Shown in pieces: positions 25,013-35,542 of a stretch of DNA of 64,000 nt. Source of the DNA: Actinoplanes couchii (GTDB lineage Bacteria > Actinomycetota > Actinomycetes > Mycobacteriales > Micromonosporaceae). Location: NCBI RefSeq assembly GCF_016862075.1, contig NZ_BOMG01000052.1, positions 1-64,000 of the forward strand, in the 5' to 3' direction. Below the pieces are notes generated by a model, which saw only the letters and a list, made by a program, of their open reading frames with translations, ran no database searches and was not told the origin of the DNA. The number at the start of each line of letters is the position of its first letter. Position 1 is the first letter of the stretch. The position numbers and the translations under genes were made by a program.

Positions 25013-26278
25013 ATGCACCGTCGTCTGCTCGCTGTCGCCGCCGTCGCGGCCGTCGCCGTTCCGGCGCTGGCCGTGGCACCGGCGGCGGCCGACGTCCACC
25101 ACCCGACGGTGGTCTCCACCGATCCGGTGGACTGGACGCCGCACGTCTTGGACGGCACGGTGTGGTCGCTGGCGCTGGTCGGTGACACCGTCGTGGTGGG
25201 CGGGGCGTTCACCAAGGTCGCCGACAGCAGCCGGCGGACCACGTACGCCCGGAAGAACATCTTCGCGTTCGGCCTGAGCGACGGGCGGATCCGCACGTTC
25301 GCCCCGGAGGTGGACGGCGCGGTCTACTCGCTGGCGCCCGGGCCGGACCACTCGGTGTACATCGGCGGCGCGTTCAAGCACGTCAACGGCAACGAGCAGC
25401 GCGGACTGGCCCGGATGTCGCTGCTCGACGGCGGCCGGTACCCGACGTTCGCCGCCACGGTGAACTGGGGTGATGTGCGGACGCTCGTCACCCGGGGCTC
25501 CAAGGTCTACGCCGGCGGCACCTTCTCGGCGATCAGCGGCGTGCCGCGGGTCGGACTGGCCCGGATGGACGCGTACACCGGCGCGGTCGATCAGGCCTTC
25601 GACGCGAAACTCGCCGGGCCGGGCCTCAAACGGACCCGGGTGGAGCACTTCGACGTCTCCCCGGACGGGCGGAAGCTGATCGCCGTCGGGGCCTTCCTGA
25701 AGTCCGGGGGCGCGGACCGGACCCAGATCGCGCTCTTCGACACCGGCGGTCCGGGGGCGGTCCTGAGCAACTGGTGGACCGACGCGTTCAAGCCGACCTG
25801 CATGAAGGGCTTCGACACGTACCTGCGGCAGGTGAAGTTCAGCCCGGACGGCAACTACGTGGTGGTGGCGGCGACCGGGCGGGCCTCGTCGGCGCAGAAG
25901 CTGTGCGACGCGGCGGCACGGTTCGAGACCCGCGGCACCGGTGAGCAGAACCCGACGTGGGTGCAGCGGACCGGCGGGGACTCGCTCTACGCGGTGGCGA
26001 TCACCGGGCCGGCCGTCTACCTCGGCGGGCACCAGCGGTGGTTCGACAACCCGTACGGCACCGACGGCAACGGGCCCGGCCCGGGCGCCGTCTCCCGGCC
26101 CGGCATCGGCGCGGTCAACCCGAACACCGGCAAGGCGCTGGAGTGGAACCCGACCAGGTCCCGGGGTGTCGGGGTGCGGACCTTCCTGGCCACCGCCGGC
26201 GGTCTGCTCGTCGGCTCGGACACCGACCAGCTGGGCCGCGAGTACCACGGCCGGATCGGCATGTTCCCACTCCGGTAA
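25013..26278 (+). CDS. secreted beta-propeller protein (delta-60/DUF5122-like repeats)
   Basis: A 421-residue precursor. The signal peptide (MHRRLLAVAAVAAVAVPALA...APAAA) is followed by repeated blades with the pattern G-x-VY-x-GG-x-F-x-x-I/V-x-G (VVVGGAFTKV, VYIGGAFKHVNG, VYAGGTFSAISG, AVYLGGHQRWF). Such propellers occur in extracellular actinomycete proteins of unknown function. Two cysteines (CMKGF and LCDAA) may form a disulfide. No anchor follows, so it is probably released. Confidence 0.85.
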   Translation: MHRRLLAVAAVAAVAVPALAVAPAAADVHHPTVVSTDPVDWTPHVLDGTVWSLALVGDTVVVGGAFTKVADSSRRTTYARKNIFAFGLSDGRIRTFAPEVDGAVYSLAPGPDHSVYIGGAFKHVNGNEQRGLARMSLLDGGRYPTFAATVNWGDVRTLVTRGSKVYAGGTFSAISGVPRVGLARMDAYTGAVDQAFDAKLAGPGLKRTRVEHFDVSPDGRKLIAVGAFLKSGGADRTQIALFDTGGPGAVLSNWWTDAFKPTCMKGFDTYLRQVKFSPDGNYVVVAATGRASSAQKLCDAAARFETRGTGEQNPTWVQRTGGDSLYAVAITGPAVYLGGHQRWFDNPYGTDGNGPGPGAVSRPGIGAVNPNTGKALEWNPTRSRGVGVRTFLATAGGLLVGSDTDQLGREYHGRIGMFPLR

Positions 26279-26305
26279 CAGCCGTTCCCGCTCCGGTGAC
26301 GAACG

Positions 26306-26899
26306 TCAGAGCAGGGCCCCTTCGTCGTGGAGCCAGTCCACGAACGAGGTGGCCACGGCGGCGCCGCAGTCGAGCAGCTCGACGAGCAGGGTGTCGTGGA
26401 CGCCGGCGGCGAGCGGGACCTGCAGCTCGGCGTAGATCGGGAGCTGGCCCCGCTCGGTGGGGTCACCCACATAGGCCTTGCAGAACCGTCGGGTGTGGTT
26501 CCACTCGTTGACCACCCGGTAGGCCCGGTCGGCCCAGTCGGGTGGGACCGTCGCGTGTGGCCGGGCCCGCATCACCAGGATCTCGTCGTCCGGCCCCTCC
26601 AGGGTGAACAGCACCGCGTGCCGCTCCCACATGGCCAGGAGGCTGCCGCCGCCGTCGGCCAGGAACCGGATGTCGAGCAGGTCGAGCGCCTTACCGACCC
26701 GGGCGAGCTGCACCGGCAGGACCAGATCGGAGGATCCGCTCGCGGACAGTTCGGACGGAACTCCGGGGCGGCTGCTCGGCTCGCGCTGAGCCGGGACGCC
26801 GACACGGACGGTGCCGGCACTCTGCACCGCCACCTCGCCACCGGTGTCCGTCTGCTCGTTGCCCTCGGTGGATCCCGGGCGCCATGACCACCACGGCAT
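26306..26899 (-). CDS. YbjN-domain protein
   Basis: A 197-residue cytosolic protein with a YbjN / type III secretion chaperone-like fold over its C-terminal 140 residues (VGKALDLLDIRFLADGGGSLLAMWERHAVLFTLEG...; AYRVVNEWNHTRRFCKAYVGD). The first 55 residues are low-complexity. YbjN proteins act in stress or motility regulation in enterobacteria; the actinobacterial role is undetermined. ATG at 26899 follows GTGAGGTG. It begins a leftward set running toward the convergent propeller gene. Confidence 0.75.
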   Translation of the reverse strand: MPWWSWRPGSTEGNEQTDTGGEVAVQSAGTVRVGVPAQREPSSRPGVPSELSASGSSDLVLPVQLARVGKALDLLDIRFLADGGGSLLAMWERHAVLFTLEGPDDEILVMRARPHATVPPDWADRAYRVVNEWNHTRRFCKAYVGDPTERGQLPIYAELQVPLAAGVHDTLLVELLDCGAAVATSFVDWLHDEGALL

Positions 26900-27028
26900 C
26901 GTGTGCACCTCACTCCCCAACAGACCCACCGCTGGACGTTGCAGTGGATCCGAGGGCCGACGGTACCCGTACCGTTCCGGAAGGTCATCCCCCCAACGGG
27001 AGGGCGGGACCAGATGAACGATGCAAGG

Positions 27029-27688
27029 TCACCCTTTCGGGTTACCCACCATCGGCATAACGGTCAATTTGTGGACGCTTTGTCGCCACGCGACTCCATA
27101 TGGTGCAGAAATTCCCACCCAGCCACCTGTCACGCGGACTCGCGCCTCCGCCGGTGCGGCGTCGCGCGGGCCGAGAAAACCCATCCGGGCGACCGCCTGG
27201 ACGAGCCTCTGGGAGATCTGCACGGGCGCTCCGGAGTCCGGGGTGACGACCAGAGCGACATGATCGAGAAGGGCGTCGCGGACCGCCCGCTGCCCGACCG
27301 CGCGCCCGGAGACACCACTCGCGGTGACCTCCCGCAGGGTTCCGGCGGCGGCCGCGGCCAACCGGGCCAGCTCGGTGCCCGAGATCGATTCCACCGCGGT
27401 GCTCGCCGGGGGCGGCAGCGGCCAGCGCCAGAGGGTGTCCCGCCGCTCCGGCAGGGCCGTCCCGCTCGCGGCGAGGACGGCGAGCAGTTGCGCCGCGGAG
27501 ACCGTGGCGTCACCCGGCCCGGGGCCGGCCACCTCACGGGTGACCAGGACGTCCCAGGGGAGGTGGGCCCAGAGCGCGGTACGGCCACCGGACGAGCGGA
27601 GCCGGACCGGTGCGGACGGATCGAGCCTGGTGAGCCGCGCCAGGAACGCGCCTGCGTCGGGAACCCCGAGCAGGCCGTGCTCACTCAT
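27029..27688 (-). CDS. conserved actinobacterial hypothetical protein
   Basis: A 219-residue Ala/Leu-rich cytosolic protein with no signal peptide. Features: ALWAHLPWDVLVTREV and a C-terminal EARVRVTGGWVGISAPYGVAWRQSVHKLT. I cannot assign a family. Its position between the YbjN gene and the thioesterase corresponds to the Rv2474c position in M. tuberculosis, which encodes a protein of similar length. The start ATG at 27688 lies 16 bases after the thioesterase stop, so co-transcription is likely. Confidence 0.7.
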   Translation of the reverse strand: MSEHGLLGVPDAGAFLARLTRLDPSAPVRLRSSGGRTALWAHLPWDVLVTREVAGPGPGDATVSAAQLLAVLAASGTALPERRDTLWRWPLPPPASTAVESISGTELARLAAAAAGTLREVTASGVSGRAVGQRAVRDALLDHVALVVTPDSGAPVQISQRLVQAVARMGFLGPRDAAPAEARVRVTGGWVGISAPYGVAWRQSVHKLTVMPMVGNPKG

Positions 27689-27704
27689 GACCGGTTGACA
27701 ATCA

Positions 27705-28115
27705 TCAGGACACCTCGGTGTACGGCCGGAGGAAGTCACGCTCGGCGTCGGTCAGCCGGCGCGGATGCCCGTCGGCCAGGTTGTAGGGCACGCACACGGA
27801 TTTCGCCCGGCTCGCCAGCACCCCGTCGTCGAACAGCTCGTAGGAGACGGTGAAGGCCGCGGCCCGCAGCTGGGAGACCCACATCTCGATGCGGACCGGG
27901 TCACCGAAGTCGACCGGCCGCACATAGTCGATCTCGTGCCGGGCGATGACGATGCCCTCCTCGAACGAGCCCAGACCGTGCTGCCGGGCGCCGACGAAGA
28001 ACATCGCCACGCGCGCCTCCTCGTACAGGGTGAGGAAGCGCGCGTTGTTGACGTGCCCGTACGCGTCCATGTCGGACCAGCGCACGGGCACATCGAGGAT
28101 GAAGCGCTCAGACAC
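27705..28115 (-). CDS. acyl-CoA thioesterase (4HBT hot-dog fold)
   Basis: A 136-residue hot-dog protein. The N-terminal VRWSDMDAYGHVNNARFLTLYEEAR motif contains the catalytic Asp of the YbgC/4HBT family, and VRPVDFGDPVRIEMWV forms the central strand. It hydrolyses an acyl-CoA thioester of unknown chain type. GTG start three bases after the ettA stop, so the two are one transcript (Rv2475c-Rv2477c order in mycobacteria). Confidence 0.9.
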   Translation of the reverse strand: MSERFILDVPVRWSDMDAYGHVNNARFLTLYEEARVAMFFVGARQHGLGSFEEGIVIARHEIDYVRPVDFGDPVRIEMWVSQLRAAAFTVSYELFDDGVLASRAKSVCVPYNLADGHPRRLTDAERDFLRPYTEVS

Positions 28116-28118
28116 AGA

Positions 28119-29795
<1,677 letters not shown>

Positions 29796-29893
29796 GGTGT
29801 GCCCTACCTCCGAGATCGTGGATTGTCGTGCCGGGATCAAAGGACAATCTTTCCACTACCGCCGCGGAGCCGTTCGCCCAACCCCGGTCGGTG

Positions 29894-30412
29894 TCACTCC
29901 GGGACGACGTCCTGCTCCTCGACCCGGCCGTCGGTGTGCGCGACGACCAGCCGTTCGCTGTTCACTGTGAAGGTGGTGCCGTCGGTCGGGGCGGTCGCGG
30001 TGAACGTGCCGGCGCCGTCGTGCGAGACCCGCTGCAGGAACAGCGCGGTCTTGTTCTCCACCCACGGAGCGTCCGCCCCGCCCTTGTTCGCGTGGTAGAA
30101 GAGGTCGCCGACGTCGTCCTGGCAGATCCAGATGACCGTGCGCTTGGCCGTCCGCACCTGCAGGACCTCTCGCAACTCACCGTCCGCGCCGAATTGCCGG
30201 CCCATTTTCTGGGTACGTTCCAGGCAGGGCTCCCCCGCCGGGAGGAGCGAGATGGTCGAGTTCTGTTCCGGTTGCGGCTCCGTCCTCCCGGACCGGTTCT
30301 CGGCGAGGAGGTAACCGCCGCCCATGCCGATGATCGTCAGCAACGCCGTGGTGATCACCACAGGTATGAGCAGCGGCTGCCGTTGCTGGGAATGATCATC
30401 ATGCGGGGTCAC
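29894..30412 (-). CDS. single-pass membrane-anchored protein, unknown
   Basis: A 172-residue protein. The N-terminal helix (LLIPVVITTALLTIIGMGGGYLL, about residues 12-34) anchors an extracytoplasmic domain of about 135 residues with two cysteines (EPCLERT and IWICQDD). No family is recognised. The start is uncertain: GTG at 30412 is chosen because it places the helix near the N-terminus; an upstream ATG would add 16 residues. It is divergent from otsA. Confidence 0.65.
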   Translation of the reverse strand: MTPHDDHSQQRQPLLIPVVITTALLTIIGMGGGYLLAENRSGRTEPQPEQNSTISLLPAGEPCLERTQKMGRQFGADGELREVLQVRTAKRTVIWICQDDVGDLFYHANKGGADAPWVENKTALFLQRVSHDGAGTFTATAPTDGTTFTVNSERLVVAHTDGRVEEQDVVPE

Positions 30413-30549
30413 CGGCACAGGATGACACCCCGCCCCAACCCGGTCCATCACCGTCGATTCCGGTGGCGGACCGGAGCCGGTGAGAAAGCGAGAGCTTACG
30501 CACAGTAGGCTCACGTTGGGAACAGAAACCACTCGGAGGTGTACTCAGC

Positions 30550-31944
30550 GTGGCCCAACGAAGTTCCTTCGTCGTCGTCGCCAACCGTCTGCCCGTGGAC
30601 GAGGTAACTACGCCGGATGGTGAAAAGCAGTGGCGGCCCAGTCCGGGCGGCCTGGTCACAGCCCTGCATCCGGTCCTGGTGGAGCACCAGGGCACCTGGA
30701 TCGGATGGGCCGGCGGGACGGGTGAGGCACCCGAGCCGTTCGACCTCGAGGGTATCCACATCCACCCGGTTCCACTCAGCGACGAGGAGCTGGAACGCTA
30801 CTACGAGGGTCAGTCCAACGCGACGATCTGGCCGCTCTACCACGACGCGGTCGAGACCCCGGCCTACAAGCGGCGCTGGCGCGACACGTACCGCCTGGTC
30901 AACCGTCGTTTCGCGGAGGCCGCCGCGGAGGTCGCCGACGAGGGCGCGACGGTCTGGGTGCAGGACTATCAGCTCCAGCTGGTTCCGGCGATGCTGCGGG
31001 AGCTCCGGCCGGACCTGAAGATCGGCTTCTTCCTGCACATCCCCTTCCCGCCGATCGAACTGTTCATGCAGATGCCGTTCCGGTCCGAGATCCTGCGCGG
31101 GCTGCTCGGCGCCGACCTGGTCGGTTTCCAGCAGCGGCTGGCCGCGCAGAACTTCGTCCGGCTGGCCCGGCACCTGCTCGGGCTGCGCTACACCGGCCAG
31201 TCGATCCAGGTCGACGGGCGCGAGGTCAAGGCCGGCGCGTTCCCGATCAGCATCGACACCAAGGAGATGGAACGGCTCGCCGCCGACCCCGCGGTGCAGG
31301 CCCGGGCCAAGCAGATCCGGGCCGAGCTGGGCGATCCGAAGACGGTGATCCTCGGCGTCGACCGGCTCGACTACACCAAGGGCATCGAGCTGCGCCTCAA
31401 GGCGTTCCGCGAGCTGCTCGCCGACGGCAAGCTCAACGCCGGCGAGGCGGTGATGATCCAGGTCGCCACCCCCAGCCGGGAGCGTGTCGAGCACTACCAG
31501 ACCCTGCGGGTGAAGGTGGAGCGCGAGGTCGGCCGGATCAACGGCGAGTTCGGGCGGGTCGGCACCCCGGCGGTGCACTATCTGCACCAGTCGGTCGACA
31601 AGCAGGAACTGGCCGCGATGTACGCGGCGGCCGACGTGATGATGGTGACGCCGTTGCGTGACGGCATGAACCTGGTCGCCAAGGAGTACATCGCCTGCCG
31701 CGGTGACTCCGGTGGCGCGCTCGTGCTCAGCGAGTTCGCCGGGGCGGCCACCGAGCTGCGCCAGTCGTTCCTGTGCAACCCGCACGACCCGGACGGGGTG
31801 AAGGACGCCCTGCTGCGGGCGGTCACCGCCGAGCCGTCCGAGCTCAAGCGCCGGATGCGGGTGATGCAGCGACACCTGCGCACCCACGACGTCGCCCGCT
31901 GGGCGCACACGTTCCTCGACGAGCTGGGCGTGGGCGAGAAATAG
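30550..31944 (+). CDS. otsA: alpha,alpha-trehalose-phosphate synthase (UDP-forming)
   Basis: A 464-residue GT20 glycosyltransferase making trehalose-6-phosphate from UDP-glucose and glucose-6-phosphate. It has the N-terminal VVVANRLPV, the glucose-6-phosphate loop (SPGGLVTAL), [33 protein letters not shown] and the C-terminal nucleotide-sugar motif [14 protein letters not shown]. There is no fused phosphatase. The GTG start has GGAGGTG nine bases upstream. It is monocistronic, with a terminator at 31958-31983. Confidence 0.96.
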   Translation: MAQRSSFVVVANRLPVDEVTTPDGEKQWRPSPGGLVTALHPVLVEHQGTWIGWAGGTGEAPEPFDLEGIHIHPVPLSDEELERYYEGQSNATIWPLYHDAVETPAYKRRWRDTYRLVNRRFAEAAAEVADEGATVWVQDYQLQLVPAMLRELRPDLKIGFFLHIPFPPIELFMQMPFRSEILRGLLGADLVGFQQRLAAQNFVRLARHLLGLRYTGQSIQVDGREVKAGAFPISIDTKEMERLAADPAVQARAKQIRAELGDPKTVILGVDRLDYTKGIELRLKAFRELLADGKLNAGEAVMIQVATPSRERVEHYQTLRVKVEREVGRINGEFGRVGTPAVHYLHQSVDKQELAAMYAAADVMMVTPLRDGMNLVAKEYIACRGDSGGALVLSEFAGAATELRQSFLCNPHDPDGVKDALLRAVTAEPSELKRRMRVMQRHLRTHDVARWAHTFLDELGVGEK

Positions 31945-31957
31945 GTTCACCGCGAGG

Positions 31958-31983
31958 GCGCCGGGCCGGCTTCGGCCCGGCGC
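31958..31983. terminator. bidirectional terminator between otsA and the cobA/cysG gene
   Basis: A perfect 11-bp GC-rich stem with the loop GCTT (31958-31968 with 31973-31983), placed between convergent stops 13 bases after otsA and 20 bases from the methyltransferase gene. The T tail is short (TTCTG). Confidence 0.75.
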
Positions 31984-32002
31984 TTCTGCACGTCAACGTC
32001 AA

Positions 32003-33205
32003 CTACAGCTGCGCGGGTACGGTCGCCTCGCTCACGACGTCACCGATCACCACGACCGCGGGCGGACGGATCCCGGCCGCCTTCGTCTCCGCGGCGACGC
32101 TCCCGAGGGTGCTGATCAGCGACTTCTGGTGAGCCGTCGAACCCTCCTGCACCACCCCGACCGGTGTCGACGGCGACCGGCCCTCGGCGATCAGCCGCTC
32201 CGCGATCACCGGCAGGTTCTTCAGGGCCATCATCAGCACCACGGTCCCCCGCAACCGGGCCACCGCCGGCCAGTCGACGAGCGAGTCCGGGTGATCCGGC
32301 GGGATGTGGCCGGAGATCACGGTGAACTCGTGCGCCACCCCACGATGGGTGACCGGGATGCCGGCCAGTGCGGGCGCCGCGATCGAACTGGTCACGCCCG
32401 GCACCACCAGCACCGGGATCCCCGCCTTCGCACAGGCCTGGGCCTCCTCACCGCCCCGGCCGAAGACGAAGTTGTCGCCGCCCTTGAGCCGGACCACGAA
32501 CCGGCCCTGCCGCGCCCGGTCCACCAGGATCCGGTTGATCTCCTCCTGCGCGGCCTGCGGACCGTACGGGATCTTGGCGGCGTCGATCAGCTCGACCTCC
32601 GGCCGCAGGTCACCGAGCAGCATGCCGGGCACCAGCCGGTCGGCGACCACCACGTCGGCGGCGGCCAGCAGGCGACGGCCCTTGACCGTGATCAGCTCCG
32701 GGTCGCCGGGACCGGCGCCGACCAGGGCCACCCCGGTCAGCTCCGGCGCGGCCGGTGGGGACGCCTCCAGCACCCCGGCCACCATGTCGCGGACCGCCAT
32801 CGCCCGGCGGCGGTCACCACCGTCGGTCACCGCCACCGTCACCTGGCCGTGCCTGGTGACGGCCGGGGTCCAGGCCGTCGCCGCGTCGCGGTCGTCCGCG
32901 CGTACACAGAAGATCCGGTGTTGCTCTGCCGCGACGCTGACCCCGGCCGCGGCCTCCGGGTCGTCGATCGCGACATGGACCAGCCAGGCACCCTCGACGT
33001 CGGCGGGCGCGAAGCGCCGCGGCGTCCACACCGCACGGCCGGCGTCGACGTGCCCCTGCAGGGTGGGGGTCAGCTCGGGCGAGACGATCTCGACCCGCGC
33101 GCCCGCCGCGATCAGGGCCGGCACCCGGCGGGTGGCGACCGAGCCACCACCGACCACCAGCACCCGGCGGCCGTCCAGGCGCAACCCCAGCGGATAGATG
33201 CTCAT
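32003..33205 (-). CDS. cobA: fused precorrin-2 dehydrogenase / uroporphyrinogen-III C-methyltransferase
   Basis: A 400-residue bifunctional protein. The N-terminal domain (1-150) has the NAD motif LVVGGGSVATRR of siroheme synthase; the C-terminal domain (155-400) is SUMT, with VALVGAGPGDPELITVKG, the SAM-binding RLKGGDNFVFGRGGEE and PVTHRG. It methylates uroporphyrinogen III at C2 and C7 to precorrin-2, and the N-terminal part can oxidise it toward sirohydrochlorin. It supplies both siroheme and cobalamin. It is the last gene of the leftward cobC-cobT set. The name cysG would also fit. Confidence 0.92.
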   Translation of the reverse strand: MSIYPLGLRLDGRRVLVVGGGSVATRRVPALIAAGARVEIVSPELTPTLQGHVDAGRAVWTPRRFAPADVEGAWLVHVAIDDPEAAAGVSVAAEQHRIFCVRADDRDAATAWTPAVTRHGQVTVAVTDGGDRRRAMAVRDMVAGVLEASPPAAPELTGVALVGAGPGDPELITVKGRRLLAAADVVVADRLVPGMLLGDLRPEVELIDAAKIPYGPQAAQEEINRILVDRARQGRFVVRLKGGDNFVFGRGGEEAQACAKAGIPVLVVPGVTSSIAAPALAGIPVTHRGVAHEFTVISGHIPPDHPDSLVDWPAVARLRGTVVLMMALKNLPVIAERLIAEGRSPSTPVGVVQEGSTAHQKSLISTLGSVAAETKAAGIRPPAVVVIGDVVSEATVPAQL

Positions 33206-33211
33206 ATCTCC

Positions 33212-33363
33212 GACACTCCCGCGCTCTCGTCCCGCACTCCCGCGCCCGTCGCCGCTGACCTCGCGCTCACTTCCCCGCCACTCACTCCACCGGCCCTGGT
33301 GCTCACGTCGCCGGCACCCCGGCGGGCCTTCACCTCGCCGGCACGCTGGCCGGCTCTCACTTC
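33212..33363. repeat. degenerate 21-bp tandem repeat between the cobA and cobT genes
   Basis: About seven degenerate units of 21-27 bp (for example GACACTCCCGCGCTCTCGTC, then CGCACTCCCGCGCCCGTCGC) fill the gap and run into the cobT stop codon at 33357. No gene or promoter is clear within it. Confidence 0.55.
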
Positions 33364-34409
33364 TCCGAGACCCCGGCCGCGTCGAACGTCGCCACCTCGT
33401 GCAGCACGCGGACGGCGGCCGTCACGATCGGCAGGGCCAGCACCGCGCCGCTGCCCTCGCCCAGGCGCATGCCCAGGTCGAGCAGCGGTTCCAGACCGAG
33501 GTGGGCGAGCGCGACACCGGCGCCGGGCTCGGCCGACCGGTGCCCGGCGACCATCGCGGCCACCGAGTCCGGGGCGAACGCGGCGGCCGCCACCGCGGCC
33601 GACGTCGCGATCACCCCGTCGATGACCACCGGCACCCGGGCCGCCGCCGCGCCGAGGATGAACCCGGTCAGCGCGGCGTGCTCCAGACCGCCGACCGCGG
33701 CCAGCACCCCGAGCGGGTCGGCCGGGTCGGGCGCGTGCCGCTCCAGCGCCGCGGTCACCACCGCGATCTTGTGGTTGAGGGTCTCGTCGTCGATGCCGGT
33801 GCCCCGGCCGGTCGCGACCCCCGCCGAGACGCCGGTGAACGCCGCCACCAGCGCCGCCGCCGGAGTCGTGTTGGCGATCCCCATGTCGCCGGTGAGCAGC
33901 GCTTTCGCCCCCTGCTCGACGAGCGCGCCGGCGACTCGGATGCCGACCTCGACCGCGGCCAGGGCCTCCTCGCGGGTCAGCGCCGGACCGGCCGTCATGT
34001 CCCGGGTGCCGCGCCGCACGTTCGCGTCCAGCAGGTTCGCGCCACCGTGCAGCGGGATCTTCACCCCGACGTCGATCACCATCACGTCGGCGCCGGTCTG
34101 CCGGGCGAACGTGTTGACCACCGCGCCGCCGGCCACGAAATTCGCCACCATCTGAGCGGTGACCTCCTGCGGCCACGGGCTCACCCCCTGGGCGTGCACC
34201 CCGTGGTCACCGGCGAAGACCGCGACCGTGGCCGGCTCGGGCAGCGGCGGCGGGCACACCCCGGCCAGCCCGGCCAGGCGCACCGACAGCTCCTCCAGCG
34301 CACCCAGCGAACCGGCCGGTTTGGTCAGGCGCAGCTGCAGCTCACGGGCGGCGGCCATGGCGGGCTCGTCGGCCGGGCGGATGGCCGCCAGGGTGGTCTC
34401 CAGCGTCAC
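33357..34409 (-). CDS. cobT: nicotinate-nucleotide--dimethylbenzimidazole phosphoribosyltransferase
   Basis: A 350-residue CobT that activates 5,6-dimethylbenzimidazole to alpha-ribazole phosphate for the lower ligand of cobalamin. It has the KPAGSLGALE N-terminal motif, FAGDHGVHAQGVSPWPQEVT, LLTGDMGIANTTPAAAL and GFILGAAAARVPVVIDG; the catalytic Glu is expected near the C-terminal region. The GTG start overlaps the cobC stop (TGA within GTGA), implying translational coupling. Confidence 0.95.
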   Translation of the reverse strand: MTLETTLAAIRPADEPAMAAARELQLRLTKPAGSLGALEELSVRLAGLAGVCPPPLPEPATVAVFAGDHGVHAQGVSPWPQEVTAQMVANFVAGGAVVNTFARQTGADVMVIDVGVKIPLHGGANLLDANVRRGTRDMTAGPALTREEALAAVEVGIRVAGALVEQGAKALLTGDMGIANTTPAAALVAAFTGVSAGVATGRGTGIDDETLNHKIAVVTAALERHAPDPADPLGVLAAVGGLEHAALTGFILGAAAARVPVVIDGVIATSAAVAAAAFAPDSVAAMVAGHRSAEPGAGVALAHLGLEPLLDLGMRLGEGSGAVLALPIVTAAVRVLHEVATFDAAGVSEK

Positions 34410-35458
34410 GGTCGCTCCTCGATCACTTCGCGCAGATTCTGTACGAATCGGTCTGTGGTGGCAGTGTCGCGCACCGCGATCCGGAGCCAGTCCGGGCCCA
34501 GGCCCGGAAACGTGTCGCCACGACGCACGGCGTAGCCACGTTTGCGCAGATCAGCGCGGATTCGGTCGGCTTCTGCCAGGCGTACCGCAACAAATGCCGA
34601 CGCCGGATCACCGGCAACCGTGACGCTCGGCACTCGCCGCAACCGGTCCACCAGGTGGTTCCGCTCCACCGTGAGGCGCGCGGCGATCTCGCGTTCCGCG
34701 GCGATCGCGACCGGCGACGCGCACGCCCGCGCCGCGGCCAGCGCCGGGGTCGACACCGCCCAGAGCGGCTGCGCGGCGGCCAGGCGGCGCAGCAGGTCGG
34801 CCGGGCCGAGCGCGTACCCGATCCGCAGTCCGGCCAGCGCCCACGTCTTGGTCAGGCTGCGCAGCACCACCAGGCCGGGCAGGTCACGGCGCTCGGCCAG
34901 GGACTCCGGTTCGCCGTCGTGCCCGGCGCGCCAGGTGGTGTCGGCGAAAGCCTCGTCGACCACCAGGACCCGGCCCGGCCTGGCCAGTTTCGCCAGGTCG
35001 GAGGCGGGGTGCAGAACCGAGGTCGGGTTGGTGGGGTTGCCGACGAAGACCAGATCGGCGTCGTCGGGGATCGTCGCGGGGTCGAGGCGGAAGCCGTCCT
35101 CCTCCCGGAGAATGACACGCTCCACCTCGTGGCCCGCGTTACGCAGAGCCGCTTCGGGCTCGGTGAACTGCGGGTGCACCACCACGGGGCGCTTCTTCTC
35201 TTTCAGCGCCTGCGCGAGGAGCACAAACGCCTGGGCCGCGCCGGCGGTGAGGAGAACCTCTTCGCGATCCCGTTCATGGCGATCTGCTACTGCTTCGGTA
35301 GCCGAGTCGGCATTCGGGTAAGCGGCCAGCGTGGCCATCGACTCCGTGATCGGGGCCGAGAGCCAGTCCGGCATCGGCTGGTGGCGCACGTTGACCGCGA
35401 GATCGATCAGGCCCGCCCCCACTTCGGCGTCACCGTGATGATCGAGGTCGAAACTCAT
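34406..35458 (-). CDS. cobC: PLP-dependent aminotransferase-fold enzyme, probable L-threonine-O-3-phosphate decarboxylase
   Basis: A 350-residue fold-type I PLP enzyme related to histidinol-phosphate aminotransferase. The substrate loop GNPTNPTSV, VVDEAFADTTWR and the PLP-lysine motif SLTKTWALAGLRIGY are present. In cobalamin clusters this family makes (R)-1-amino-2-propanol phosphate for the aminopropanol arm, which fits the coupled cobT. A pure histidinol-phosphate aminotransferase is a less likely alternative given the context. The start at 35458 is the ATG of MSFDLDHHGD. Confidence 0.88.
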   Translation of the reverse strand: MSFDLDHHGDAEVGAGLIDLAVNVRHQPMPDWLSAPITESMATLAAYPNADSATEAVADRHERDREEVLLTAGAAQAFVLLAQALKEKKRPVVVHPQFTEPEAALRNAGHEVERVILREEDGFRLDPATIPDDADLVFVGNPTNPTSVLHPASDLAKLARPGRVLVVDEAFADTTWRAGHDGEPESLAERRDLPGLVVLRSLTKTWALAGLRIGYALGPADLLRRLAAAQPLWAVSTPALAAARACASPVAIAAEREIAARLTVERNHLVDRLRRVPSVTVAGDPASAFVAVRLAEADRIRADLRKRGYAVRRGDTFPGLGPDWLRIAVRDTATTDRFVQNLREVIEERP

Positions 35459-35542
35459 GGGGCTCAGCATGCCGGACGGTGGAGCACGCCACATATCGGC
35501 CGTTCCGTCCGAACATGAGGCCTTTTGCCATACCGTCAGAGG

